Of a DNA stretch of 64,000 nucleotides, positions 22,860 through 33,599 are shown piece after piece (the stretch's first letter is position 1; each line of letters starts with the position of its first letter). The notes under the pieces were generated by a model that saw nothing but the letters and a program-made list of their open reading frames with translations, made no database searches and had not been told where the DNA came from. This DNA comes from Blumeriella jaapii (lineage: Eukaryota; Ascomycota; Leotiomycetes; Helotiales; Drepanopezizaceae). A program made the translations under genes and the position numbers. The stretch covers positions 62,001 to 126,000 of the forward strand of contig VWND01000039.1 of assembly GCA_009599575.1 (NCBI GenBank). Direction: 5' to 3'.

Positions 22860-24220
22860 ATCCGAGGCAAACGACGAAAAGCTTTTACGATTATTAAACG
22901 AATATTATCCTATTAACAAACTATAAATTGCTACCAAAAAAAAAATATTTAAACCAAAAAATATTCCGAAATTAAAAAACTTACAACTTTCCGAATGCTT
23001 TATACGCAATAACAAATTGTATTTTCGAAACCGATTATACGTTTCAAACACACCGAATTTAAATATCCCTATTCGCATCTGACTATTGCAAATAGCCCAT
23101 GATTTAATAAAAACAAGCCATTCCGAAAAAAACAAACTATACGAAATTATCAGCAGAAATTACTACTGGCCATTAATTTCTAAAAATTGCAAAAGATTTA
23201 TGCGCAATTGCAACGGCTATTCTCGCAATACAAGCATTAATCAACGCTACCAAAAACTTTTCAAACCTTTGCCTATCCTTTTACGCCGATAGAGCCATAT
23301 ATCAGTCGATTTTATAAATTTCTTTCCCGTTAAAAAGCATAAAAGTCGAAACAATTTAATTATAATAATAATATGTCGTTTTACCAAAAAACAATATTAT
23401 ATAATCTGCCACTCTGTTATAAAAGCGTCAGATCTAGCCAAGCTGTTTTATAAAAATATCTGGCGCTTATATAATTTTCCCGATTTTATAGTTTCAAACC
23501 GAAGCTTTTTATTCGTTTCACAATTCTAAAAAGCTATTAATCATCGTCTCGAAACCAATATTACGCTATCCATCAGCTTTCACTCCGAAACAAATGGCCA
23601 AACCGAAAACGCAAACGCTTACCTATTTTCTTACCTAAAACAATTTGTTAAATACGCCCAAAAAGACTGGAAAAACTAGCTTCCTCTAGCCGAATTCGCA
23701 GCAAATAACGCTGTAAACGCTTTTACCGGAATCTCCCTTTTTTACGTTAACAAAAGCTTTTATCCCCGACTGAGCTTCTCCCCACCCAAACCTATTCTAG
23801 CCTCAATTTTCCGCACGCTACAAATAACAGACGCAGAAAAAAACGATTTTGCAAATAAAATAAAAAAAATAAAACTATTATTACGCACGAATCTGACTTT
23901 AGCGCTGGCCGACCAAAAACACTATTCTAACCGACACCGCCAACCAGCTTTTGCTTACCGAATAAGAAATAGCGTGTTTTTTAATAAGCGTAATATTACT
24001 TTTATTAAACCAATTAAAAAGCTCGATAATAAGTTTTACGGTCCTTATAAAATCGCCGAAGTTTTAAACTTCCACAGTTATAAATTGAAACTACTTTTCG
24101 AGCAAAAACTATTACATCCCGTTTTTCACACCAATTTGCTTAAACCTGCTTACAACGACCCTCTTCCAAAACAAAAAAACCCCTCCCCACCATCTGTTTT
24201 TATCGACGCCGACGGCAGCT
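22860..24220 (+). pseudogene. pol: integrase of C
   Basis: Zinc domain: AHDLIKTSHSEKNKLYE then YYWPLISKNCKRFMRNCNGY (23,092-23,220), the H-x-H...YYWPxM...VxxCxxC block with the second Cys lost. Core: SFHSETNGQTENANAYL (about 23,578-23,628, the YHPxTDGQTERxNxxLE block). C-terminus at 23,974-24,228: KPIKKLDNKFYGPYKIAEVL and LHPVFHTNLLKP. Function would be cDNA insertion. The core is broken by several stops. Confidence 0.92.
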
Positions 24221-24222
24221 TG

Positions 24223-24699
24223 CTATAGGTTATAAACGCCATTCTCGATTTTAAACGAAACTCCAACTTTCTTTACTTTATACAATAGCGCGGCTACAAC
24301 GCCGAAAACCAATTTTAAAAACTATTAAAAAACGTTATCAACGCATACAGTTTTATAGCTAAATTCGCTACACGTTTCCCTTAAAAACTTTACCCGACCA
24401 AAGCAAAACTGACTAAAGCCAGAATTGCCAACAGGAAACGTGCCAAGTCGACGAATAACGAAAACGAGCCTTTACCATTAAAAAAAACTTCTACAACCGT
24501 TATCAAACATAAGAAAACTGCTACCAATTCCCTCCCTATTACAAAAAAACCAATTATTCTGCTTTCGAAACTAGGAAAGCCTGCCTCTTTTTCTACCATT
24601 TCTTCTACTATTCCAGCTAAACCCCGCACTCGTTTACAAAAACGCCTCGCGAACGAAGCTCGATTCATAGAAATAGATTCCGACGACGAAGAAATTAAG

Positions 24700-24702
<3 letters not shown>
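24223..24702 (+). pseudogene. chromodomain and acidic C-terminal tail of C
   Basis: After one stop the frame reads VINAILDFKRNSNFLYFIQ, stop (Trp expected), RGYNAENQF, stop, KLLKNVINA...FATRFP: the chromodomain pattern (xExILDxR...YLVxWxGY...xWEPxxNL). It is followed by a basic/Ser-Thr linker and the acidic end FIEIDSDDEE (about 24,661-24,690), which runs straight into a poly-A tract. The minus-strand open frame 24,390-24,785 with a Phe run is the mirror of this. Confidence 0.87.

Positions 24703-24738
<36 letters not shown>
24700..24738 (+). repeat. poly-A tract (39 A) before the 3' LTR of C
   Basis: An uninterrupted run of A that would encode poly-Lys after the acidic tail, then GAAGAAGGACCA just before the LTR, which suits a polypurine tract. 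Length may be unstable or affected by assembly. Confidence 0.85.
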
Positions 24739-24740
<2 letters not shown>

Positions 24741-24752
24741 AGAAGGACCATA

Positions 24753-24925
24753 TATAAAGGAATAAGACGTCAGTTCGTTAGTCACGTGGTCCGAAGATCA
24801 CGTTGTTGTCACGTGACATCGGAGCCCGCACACACTGTATCTTAGACTTCGCGACACCTCTAACTTAGAACCTCGTAATCAATGCAATTCATCTACGAAC
24901 CTCTTGCTCGTTCGCACCCCTGACA
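24753..24925 (+). repeat. 3' LTR of C
   Basis: Begins TATAAAGG (from TGTAAGGG) and ends CCCCTGACA. CACGTG at 24,783-24,788, and the perfect palindrome GTCACGTGAC at 24,808-24,817. Confidence 0.96.
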
Positions 24926-24930
24926 ATTAA

Positions 24931-25282
24931 TTAGTTTAATACGAAAATTGCTTAAAAATTTTACAATTGCGAGCATTTTTTTATCGTATACGACGTAGTT
25001 TAGCTTTGCGAAAACTATAATTTTACTGAAATAAGCGATTGGAAGCCAATCGTTATTATAAAATTAAAAAAGCATAAAAGCTATTACGCCGTCGAAAGCG
25101 TTAGTTTTTAATATGCAAAAAAGATTTTGCCTGTAATATTATAAAACTGGTGTAATAGTAAAAGTTAATATAAAAAAGTCGAAACTTTTTTAATATTCAA
25201 AAGTGAAATTGTAAAAAACGTTAATTTTAATTAAAAAAATCAAAAGTTTTGCAATTATATCGTAATCTCGAATAAAACGTCG

Positions 25283-25285
<3 letters not shown>
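24931..25285 (-). pseudogene. pol: B0 pol piece: RNase H
   Basis: Inverse of B1 about 16,020-15,670; the stretch mirroring AKLNYVVYDKKMLAIV lies near 24,970-25,020. It ends at CGTCGGTA, where the LINE 3' repeat tail starts. Confidence 0.88.
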
Positions 25286-25318
<33 letters not shown>

Positions 25319-25383
25319 TTGATTAACGTTTAGCGGAGTGCAGCCGAAAGGCTGCCCTTCTAGGACCTTCCAGAAAAGAAAAA
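25283..25383 (-). repeat. LINE 3' terminus: stem-loop and (TAC)12 tail
   Basis: On the minus strand the RNA would read a GC stem GCAGCC-TTTC-GGCTGC (25,355-25,340), CACTCCGCTAAACGTTAATC, then twelve TAC units (25,318-25,283). LINE reverse transcriptases of this type start copying on such 3' simple repeats, and a nearby stem-loop is the usual recognition element. The stem shows no RIP damage. Confidence 0.8.
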
Positions 25384-25508
25384 TGGGACAAGATAGTTTT
25401 TGAGATCGGAGATATATTATTCTAAAAAAGTGGAGGTCTTAGAAAAGTTTAAATACAAATTATGCGGGTCCGTGCCTTTAGTTTCGCTTAACGTTTTAGG
25501 CCATAATA
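25384..25508 (-). repeat. 3' LTR of E (125 bp)
   Basis: Plus strand starts TGGGACAAGATAG and ends GGCCATAATA. Alignment with 32,538-32,662 shows transitions only, and extending the alignment left of GAGATCGG is what fixes the 125-bp length. Purine-rich AGAAAAGGACTT (minus strand) precedes it as a polypurine tract. Confidence 0.88.
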
Positions 25509-25559
25509 AGTCCTTTTCTAAAAAGTTCTCGTTCCGAAAGCTTTTAAATGCAAAATCAA

Positions 25560-27400
25560 GCTTAAAAGGCTAAAATTTGCAAAAGCAAGAATTTTTTTAA
25601 AAAAATATTAGCATATAATATCCTTTTGATTTTTAGTTAATTTATCAAATTGGCTTTTCATTTCTTTTTATTATATTCAGAAAGGTTTTTTTCAGTAAAA
25701 AACCATGTTTTTCGTAATCGGAAGCATATTTTAAGATTAAGGGTATGATTTTATAATTTGTTTTTTTTTTTTTTAAATTCTGTCCGAAGATTTGGTGGAA
25801 TTGAATATTATAATATTTCAGCGCGAAGATTTTAATACGCAGGCATTTTTTTTTTTGATTTTGTAACAAAATAAGCAATGCGTAAATAAAAAAGTTTTAG
25901 CTGATCGATATAAAATCGTTTTGAAATAAGTTTCCGATTTAATTATTTCAACGTATAAGATTTTATATATTTTTTTTCCGAAACCAAAGATTCGGAAAAG
26001 TCTTTTTTAAAATAGCTTCAGCTTTTGCTCTGCAATTGTATAATTATATAATATAACTAATAACTTTGGCATTAAGGTTTTTAATCTCGGCATTTTTTTA
26101 AATATATTGTTTTGTCGTTGTTTCGTAATTTAAGTTATATTTTAAATGACTTTTTGCTTTATAACAATATGTTTCAAAACTGTATCATTTTATTTTTTAT
26201 AATTTTCTGAATTTGCATTTCAAAGTATATTAGGAAAACCTTAATTAATAAAAGTTTAATAAATAATTTCAGCGTGGTATTCCGGAAAAGCTATATTTAT
26301 AGCCGCTTTTAATTGATATTTTTTTTTAAATATTAAATAGTAAGTATCCGAAAAAAAAAAGTTTTTTTGCATTGATTTCGAAAATTATAATTTTAATTTT
26401 TTTTTTTAAATCTTTTACCAGTTTTTTCCAAGGCTTTTTGTATTATTTTTACAGCTTTTTCGGCTATACCAATCGATTTCTTCGATGCAATAAAAAAGTT
26501 AGTTTATAAACCCTTTTTTTTTTTATAAATTTTTTGATTGTATTATCGAAATAATTTCTTAAATCGACGTAAAATCCGATCGGGCATTTATTTAATTAAA
26601 ATAATAAAATAAAACTTTTAATTACTTATTTTGAATTTAGTAAAAAGCATAAGTAAATTCAGAAAAACTTCGAAAAATAATCGATCATAAAATAATAAAA
26701 ATTTGCATTTTAGTAAAATTTCAAAAAAAAGGTTATAAAAATCAGCTTTTAATAATTTTATAAGATCTGAAACTATTATATTTAATAATGGTTAAGATTT
26801 GTTAGCAATTTCAAACTTCGCATATTATAAGCACTTTTTAATATAAAAGCATATATTTTAAATAATATTTGGTTATTAAACATTTTTTAGTTTTTTCGTA
26901 ATAATCGTTATTGCAAAATAACCTTTTTGATTATATATAGCTACCAGAGCTTTAGCCATCTGGCCGGAAACTAAATATTTTTTGTAAACATTTTTTCATT
27001 TATATTAAAAAGCGTTGTTTTCTTATTTGTATTTAAATGCTTTACGTTGTAATTATGTTTTTCGGATTTTATCGTAATTTATCGGATATTTTTGTCGGTA
27101 AAAGTATTTGAAAACGTTTAAATACCAAAAGCAATCTTCGTACGCTTGTTTTGAATTTATAATAATAGCAGATATTAATTTTACAATACTTTTATTTTTT
27201 GGCAGTAATAATATTTTTGCAAATAAAACTTCGGGTTTCAATCTTAGCATATAATTTTCTTTTTTTATTTTTTCTAAAAATAATATTAAATTAATATCGG
27301 CTGAAAAGGTTTCTGCTAATTATTAAATTACTAATAGTTGTATTATTTTTCGAATGCTTTCAACCTTTATTTTTTTTAATTGCACCAAAAAGTTTGCAAT
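25560..27400 (-). pseudogene. pol: integrase region of E
   Basis: Follows RNase H. The stretch 27,250-27,053 (LKPEVLFAKILLLPKNKS...CFWYLNVFKYFYRQKYPINY) lies just after the RNase H end, in the integrase N-terminal position. Around 26,700-26,500 the minus strand gives FFEVFLNLLMLFTKFKIS, which fits a catalytic-core beta region. The stretch 25,878-25,645 is the C-terminal part. I recognise the region mainly from order, not from clean motifs. Confidence 0.5.
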
Positions 27401-27499
27401 CTTTTTTAATAATTTTTTATAATTATTAATTCCGTTTTTTTAAATTTATACTTTTTCCTTGTTATTTGATATTTTATACTTATTTAAAATCTGCTTCCG

Positions 27500-29340
27500 A
27501 GCAGTTTTAATTAAAAAAAATAGTTTTTGATAAAGCATTAGCTATTTTGTTTTTAAGATTTTTAATATAATAAATTGCTATATTTAAAACTTTTATTTCA
27601 GCTGCTTATCGGATATAGATTTTTTTCGTAAATAAATTTAAATGAAAAAAAAATATATTAAAAAGGTATAGTTAATATATAAAATAGAAGGTTCGTCGCA
27701 GCGCATTATATAAAAATACTTTTTGCAATATTCGACTATAATTAGTAGCTTTTTTTTATATATTTCGTAATTTTGTTAAGTTTTAGTAAATAAAAAACTG
27801 TCGTATAATAATAGAATTAATACAAACTTTTTTTTTTGCCGTTGAAATATATAATATTTATCGGCAAATGCAAATGCGTCCGTATATATTAAAACCGGTA
27901 TTAATAGTATATAACCGGCTTTTTTTATTATTCGATTGCAATAATCTTTTAATAAAAAAAAAAAACTATTTCAGAAGTTTTTTATTTTTAAAACACGTTT
28001 TTAATAAAACGATTTAATAATTTGGCAATTTCAGCGAAGTTTTTTATTTAGTTTCTGATAATTTGGATTGCACTTAAAAATTTTCGTATTTTTATTATAT
28101 TAATAAATATTGGCCAGATTTTTAATGCTTTCGATTTTTTAGTTTTAATATATGATTTTCCGGCTTTATAACGGACTTTTAAAGCTATAACTTTATTATT
28201 AAACAGAATGCATTTTTAAAAGAAAATTTAAATTGATTTTATAACAAACGGGATAATAAATAATTTTTTAAAAATGCAAAAGCTTTTTTAAAATTAGCAT
28301 TTTCGTTAAAAATATTATTTATATAAAAGCTTAGTTTTTGCAATTTAAAATCCTTTTTTTATAAAATAAAAAAAAAAACAATAACGGTTTCGAATTATCG
28401 TATTTTTTATTAATTGCTCGTTAAGATTTCGATATATTTTCGAATATAATTTTTATCAATTCGGTATAAAAAAAAGCGCTGAAAGCTTTTTTTTAAAGCA
28501 TTTTGATAGATTGCATTTATAAGTGACCGGAAGCTGAAAAAAGCATATATATGCTTGTTTTTTAAATAAATTTAAATGTTTTAATAACCGTGTTTTAAAT
28601 TAAATTAATTAAAAATTTTATAAAACGGATTGCTAAAATACGCTGTATAATTATCAAATCCGATTAGTATATAATCAAGTGTTTTTTTTTTTTTGATTTT
28701 AAAATAATCGAATATTATTCGATATTTTTCTTTTTCAGGTCGGAATTTAATAAATTTATTTATAAAATAAAAATAATTGTTTTAATTAAATAATCTGCCG
28801 TTGGCTATATAAATAGATTCGAAAATGTTATAACAAATTCTTTTATTTAGCGTTTTGTTTAGCCAGGCTAATTTAATAGAAATGTATTTTCGAAATGCAT
28901 TATCGGCTATTAATGGTACGTTTGCAGAAATTTTGTATCGATATATATATAAATTTATATACGGAAATTTATTAAGGCCGGTGCTGTTGATTTTTCGATA
29001 TATATATATTAGTTTTTGTACGTTTTTTAATTTGTTTGCGGAAATTTTATTCCTAAACGTTAGTTTATAAAAAGTTGTTTATTTATTAAAAATATCGTCG
29101 AAAACTTTTTTTAATAATAATCGTATTATTTTTTTTGTTATCGGAAAAAAAAATAGCTTTTTCCGTTTTAAATAAAATTCTGATAGATTTGTAATTTAAT
29201 TGCATTAAAAGTAATGTTATTAATAATTTTTTTAATATAATGCGTTTTATAAGTTAAGTAGTTATAATAGAAATTAATAAATAAGATTCTGATATATATT
29301 TTAGCAAAAAGTATTTGGATATAAGTATAAGTGATTTAGG
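27500..29340 (-). pseudogene. pol: reverse transcriptase and RNase H of E
   Basis: Minus strand gives a coherent pre-RT block around 29,070-28,600 (LTFRNKISANKLKNVQKLIY...FRPEKEKYRIIFDYF), FQLPVT near 28,530, and LSFYINNIFNENANFKKAFA at about 28,335-28,276, where YxDD is now YINN (both Asp to Asn). Then KAGKSYIKTKKSKALKIWP and FLSAIQIIRN; RNase H reads YEIYKKKLLIIVEYCKKYFY (about 27,790-27,730) and, after a one-base shift, AAEIKVLNIAIYYI and KNKIANALSKTIF (about 27,560), the Ty3 RNase H ending. Distinct from the B, C and F lineages. Confidence 0.78.
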
Positions 29341-29399
29341 TTTTGCGAATTAAAAACTGGAAGTGTTTTTAAAAAAAAAAAAAAAATAGAGCTAGCTTT

Positions 29400-30602
29400 T
29401 CTTTTTTGTTATTGGTTAGTTTTCCGCCATTTTCAGAGCGATGCTTAAATTTTAGTTTTCCGAAAAATAAATATCATTCGAATTATTTAATATAAAATTT
29501 TCGTTATTAGTTATATTAATATTATTATTATCGGTTTTTTTCGAATTTGGTAAAGGACCGAATTTAATTATAAAATTTTCGAAAGATTTTTTCGATTTAA
29601 AGTTAAAGTAAAAAACCAGATTGATTTCCGTAATAAACATCTGAAAAGTTGATTTTTGCAATATGATTTTTTTTTTTTTTTTTTTCATGTTGCTACTAAT
29701 TGAAATTCTGCTTTTGACAATATTAAAAATAAACATTTATTATATAAAATTATAGCAATCTTAAAAAAAAGCTGCAAAACATTGTTTTTAAGCCCTAGTG
29801 ATTTCCGAATAAAAGCATTTATATATCGTTAAATACTTTTTATATTTATATATAAAATGATATATTTTAATAAATTATAAACCTTTCCGTTTGCAGTCTT
29901 ATAAATAATATTTTTAATGCTTTGGAATTTTAGAATAATAAATTTTAATTTCAATTTTTTTATTAGATTTACCGAAATTAAAATAATTTTTTAAATTCTG
30001 ATTAATAAAGGTTATGTTTTTAGGCAAACTGACGTCGACTATTCCATTTGTTTTTTTAATGCGAATAGTGGCTTGAACTTTCCAAGCTTTATCGTTTAAG
30101 TAAATTCTGGGGGCTATTGCTTTTAATCCTGTGTTTATTTAATAAAATATAGCTTAAACAAAAGATTCAGTTGCAATTGGTCGTATTATAAATAATATAA
30201 CTGATATAATAATAATAGTTGGAATAATATCGATATTCTTTTTGATTTTTCGGTTATTTCGTTTTTAGTACTAAGCTTTCGGAATTGTTTTAAAACTTTT
30301 AATAATAATTGAAATAATTTAAAAAGGTTAATTATAATTTTAAATTTAATTGCCAGGTTTTTGTAATTAATAAGACCTTTTCCTGCTCGATTTATAATGT
30401 TTCGTAGCTTTCGAAGCTTTTTTGCAGTAGAAACTACGAGAATAATAAAAGTATTATTAGTTTTTCTGAAAACGGGAACCTGTTTAATAGCATTTATATC
30501 TTTTGAAAATACAGCTATTTTTTGTTTTTTTTTTGCTCGAGTAATTATAAAAACGTTCAAATAAATGCTTTTTAAAAAAAATAAGTTTTCGTTATTTTCC
30601 AT
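29400..30602 (-). pseudogene. pro: protease region of E
   Basis: A 138-codon open stretch (30,602-30,186) contains STAKKLRKLRNIINRAGKGL, INYKNLAIKF and LFQLLLKVLKQFRKLST, the Gag-to-protease spacer style of fungal Ty3-like polyproteins. It is followed (30,170-29,900) by AIAPRIYLNDKAWKVQATI and VDVSLPKNITFINQ in the retropepsin position; the catalytic Asp triad is not visible. The stretch 29,736-29,452 is the linker to RT. Confidence 0.55.
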
Positions 30603-31299
30603 TCGGTATATCAGATTATTTTTTATTTCAAATGCTTTAAAATTAGAATTTTAGTTAAAAAAAAGTTCGTTTTTAATTAAAGCATTTCGGCTATTTGCGT
30701 ATTAAGAAAAACTTATATAAGTGTTTTTCTGACTTTAATAAAATAATATAGTAAATATTGCTGGGTCTGATAATAGCAATAATAGGTTCTGGTGTAAGTT
30801 AATCACTTTTGTTTAAGATTTATTTGTAATCTTAAGCATATTAGCGGAAACAAATCGATTTAAATAAAAAATGGCGATAAAATAAGCTTTTTTTCCAGTT
30901 TGTCAGCCAAATATTAATACATTTTAATTTAATATAATTATATTAATTATATTTTATACAAAAGAGTTTATTTTTATTTTTGTTATATTAGCGTGATTTA
31001 TTAACAAAAAGGTTTTTGGATTCAAATGCAAGCTTCAGAAGTACGGTTGGACGTTATTAAAATAATTAAAAATTTCGAATGTTTTAGTTATTGCTATTAT
31101 TATAATTTCCGGAACGTCGATTTTTTTAATTATTAAATTGCTATTATAATAACTGTTGTTAAAGGTTGGTTGCTTAATATTATATGTTTTGTTAGCGAGC
31201 TTTTTGTAAAAAAACGATTTGTGCAGATCGTACGATTTGAAAAAAAATTATTAATTAATTTTAAAAATAAATAATATAGTTTTTATTTATATATAATAT

Positions 31300-32045
31300 T
31301 AATGCAATAAAAGCGGGCATTCCGGATTTTTTTTTAATTATTTCCTTTAAACTTTTTTAATATAGCGCTTTTGTTTAATAAATAAAAGAATTTGGTTTTT
31401 GGTTTTTAATACGATTTCGGAAAATAATAGTACCTTATATGCTTTTCATAAGCATAAAATATAAAAAAACGTTAGTATCAAATGCATATAATCGTAGTTT
31501 TTTATTTTTAATACCGATCATAAAAGCTTTGGTAACGATCTTAAGAAAATGCCGATTTATATCCGTTTAATAAAAATCTGATAAAAAAGCATTATTTAAT
31601 ATGGATTTTTTTATATTTTTCGCGCTTAATCTTTTTAATAATATAACTGTTCGTAAATAATATTATATTAGTATTTTATTTTTCTTTTAAGCCAATTTTC
31701 CGATTTTATTACTGGCATTAATTTTTTTCATCGGGTTCTGGTCAGCTAAATACTAGGTTTTTAATTAATTAATAATCTTTTGTTTTTTTATTTTAAAGCA
31801 ATTCGATTTATTAGCTAGGATACTTTTTATTTTATAATTAAATTTAAACAGTTTTAATAATTCACTTTTTAGCAAAATGGCAATTGCACGTAAGTACAAA
31901 GCAGATTCGGAGTTAAAAAACCCGAAGATTTTAAAATTATAATCCAAACGGTCAAGCCATTTTTCAGCAGATATATCGCTCGTAAAATTATTTAATTTAT
32001 TAAATTTGAGTAAGGATAGTGCCGGCATAATTAATAGCATATTAA
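31300..32045 (-). pseudogene. gag: gag of E
   Basis: Open stretch 32,040-31,765 reads MPALSLLKFNKLNNFTSDIS then AEKWLDRLDYNFKIFGF, LYLRAIAILLKSELLKLF and KSILANKSNCF. This resembles the WLxxLxxDFK...AxDxLLxGxAAxW capsid core of a common fungal Gag family. It is the first coding block after the 5' LTR. Downstream it decays into stops; no CCHC knuckle is seen. Confidence 0.75.
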
Positions 32046-32537
32046 AGACTAAAATAAATATAGTGCTAATTGGTAATGTTTTTTGATATGTCGTTAACAG
32101 ATGTTAAAATAATATGTGTGATAATAATAAGTTTTTCTTTTTTTTTATAATTAACAATTTTTCTTTTAGATGTGTTACTATTGCTAATATAAGTTTTCTC
32201 GTATCTTTCTTTTTACTTTTAAAAGTCGGTATTTTCGCGGATGTTTCGAGTAATAACTTTTGTATTATGGTTTTTTTTTCTTTCGAAGTCTCTGAATGGA
32301 AAGCTTTTTCCCTTTAAGTTGCGTTTAGCAAATTCTTTTTTTCTTATATAAATAAATCACGTACTTATTCACACAATTCCAAATGGGTTTTGTTAAGGTT
32401 TTTGTTTTTTTTTTTTATCGTATTATTAATATTATATTAATAATCGAATATATATGCAAAAAAGGCAATATTCTTTGCAATAAAAAAAGGGGGTCAAAAG
32501 CTTTGTATTCGAATTCTTGCGTCGGTCGCTAAAAAAA

Positions 32538-32662
32538 TAAAACAAAGTAATTCTTAAGATCGGAGATATATTATTCTAAAAAAATAGAGGTCTCAAAAAA
32601 GTTTAAATACAAATTGTGCGGGTCCGTGCCCTTAGTCTCGCTTGACGCCTCAGGCCACAACA
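32538..32662 (-). repeat. 5' LTR of E (125 bp)
   Basis: Minus strand starts TGTTGTGGCCTGAGGCG. It keeps more GC than the other copy. The sequence just inside (minus strand: T-run, AGCGACCGACGC, then GAATTCGAAT) is the primer-site region. Confidence 0.88.
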
Positions 32663-33087
32663 AAAAGGTACGAAAACGTGCTAAGCTAAAAAATTAAATA
32701 CAAAGTACGACTTCGAAAGCAGTTCGTATTAATATAGCTAAAGTTGCTGTCGACTACGCTTTTCGCCGCTTTTTGCGATAGTTCGTTAATAAAAAATATA
32801 AGCGTAAAACTTAAAGAAAAGCCTAAGAAATATATATACGGCACCGATCAAAGTATAATTTGTCGGTTGCGTAGAAACGTATAATAATATAGCTAATAGG
32901 CCGAGAAAAAAAAAAAAAAGCAATATTTAAATATTCGAATTTAAAAACCAAAAGCTAAAAACAGATTTGCGCTTATTAAAATAAAAAAGCATTCGTTATA
33001 TAAATATATATAATAATATTCGTTCCGCTGTAACGTCGCTTCGCGCGGCCGTACGCAGCTTATTTTGTTCGAATTACATTCGATTAA
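32663..33087 (-). other. LINE 3' UTR segment between E and D
   Basis: About 420 bp belonging to the LINE 3' UTR, with the target duplication ATTAA of D at its upper end (33,083-33,087). No frame or motif is recognisable. Confidence 0.75.
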
Positions 33088-33389
33088 TGTCGTGCATAGC
33101 CGAATAGTCGGTAGGAACCCTCACCGGAGGCTGGAACGAATAAATTGTATGCAGTAAAATGTTACTTGTATTATTTTAAGTCTGACTGGCGAGCTTTCCG
33201 CAAAAAACGGAAGATTCGGGCTCGCTTAATCAATCGCTCGGAAAAACTAATTTCCGAAAAAGCTCGTTATCACGTAACTACGAGCTTTTCCGAGTTTCAG
33301 AAACATTTAACTACTAAAAGCGTACAAAAAAAATAAATCTAGAATAAAAAAAATAAAAAAATATAAAAAAATATAAATATAGCGCAATA
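33088..33389 (-). repeat. 3' LTR of D (302 bp)
   Basis: Plus strand begins TGTCGTGCATAGCC and ends GCGCAATA (from GCGCAACA). Same length as 41,014-41,315, with transitions between them. The 63-codon frame 33,145-33,336 is LTR sequence. Confidence 0.96.
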
Positions 33390-33599
33390 TATCTTTTAGC
33401 TGATTGCTAATCCGATAATCAGCTATTTTTAAAACGCGGGAAAATCCTTTTGTCGTCCGAATGCGGCCGTAGCGCGATATTACAATATTTATATAATTTA
33501 TTTATATTTTTTATCGTTGCGAAGCGTAAATAAAACCAATTCAGTTTAATTAAGCGTTTCGTCGCTTTTAAAAATCTTAACTTTTTTATTTTTTTACCA

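Larger units (their letters stand above)
18892..24925 (+). mobile_element. complete chromovirus C (6,034 bp)
   Basis: Two 173-bp LTRs with ends TGTAAGG and CTGACA, target duplication ATTAA (18,887-18,891 and 24,926-24,930), and gag, protease, RT, RNase H, integrase, chromodomain in order on the plus strand. It is less mutated than B0 or B1 and keeps long open stretches. The damage is lopsided: CpA is well kept while TpG is scarce, and most stops replace Trp, meaning the minus-strand cytosines were hit more. Confidence 0.96.
25384..32662 (-). mobile_element. Ty3-like element E with short LTRs (7,279 bp)
   Basis: Two 125-bp direct repeats bound the element. On the minus strand they run TGTTGTGG...GTCCCA, and the interior carries gag, protease region, RT, RNase H and integrase in that order. 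Flanks are AAAAA and AAAAG, a plausible target duplication with one transition. It sits in the 3' UTR of the LINE. Frames are short and all genes are broken. Confidence 0.85.

Noticed and set aside
24390..24785. 131-codon minus-strand frame with a Phe run
   Set aside because: Mirror of the acidic C-terminal tail and poly-A tract of element C.
25283..25318. (TAG)n as an independent microsatellite
   Set aside because: It is the 3' repeat tail of the minus-strand LINE, placed exactly at the LINE/B0 border after the 3' stem-loop.
28855..29070. 71-codon plus-strand open frame with many Tyr and Phe
   Set aside because: Mirror of the coherent minus-strand pre-RT block of element E.
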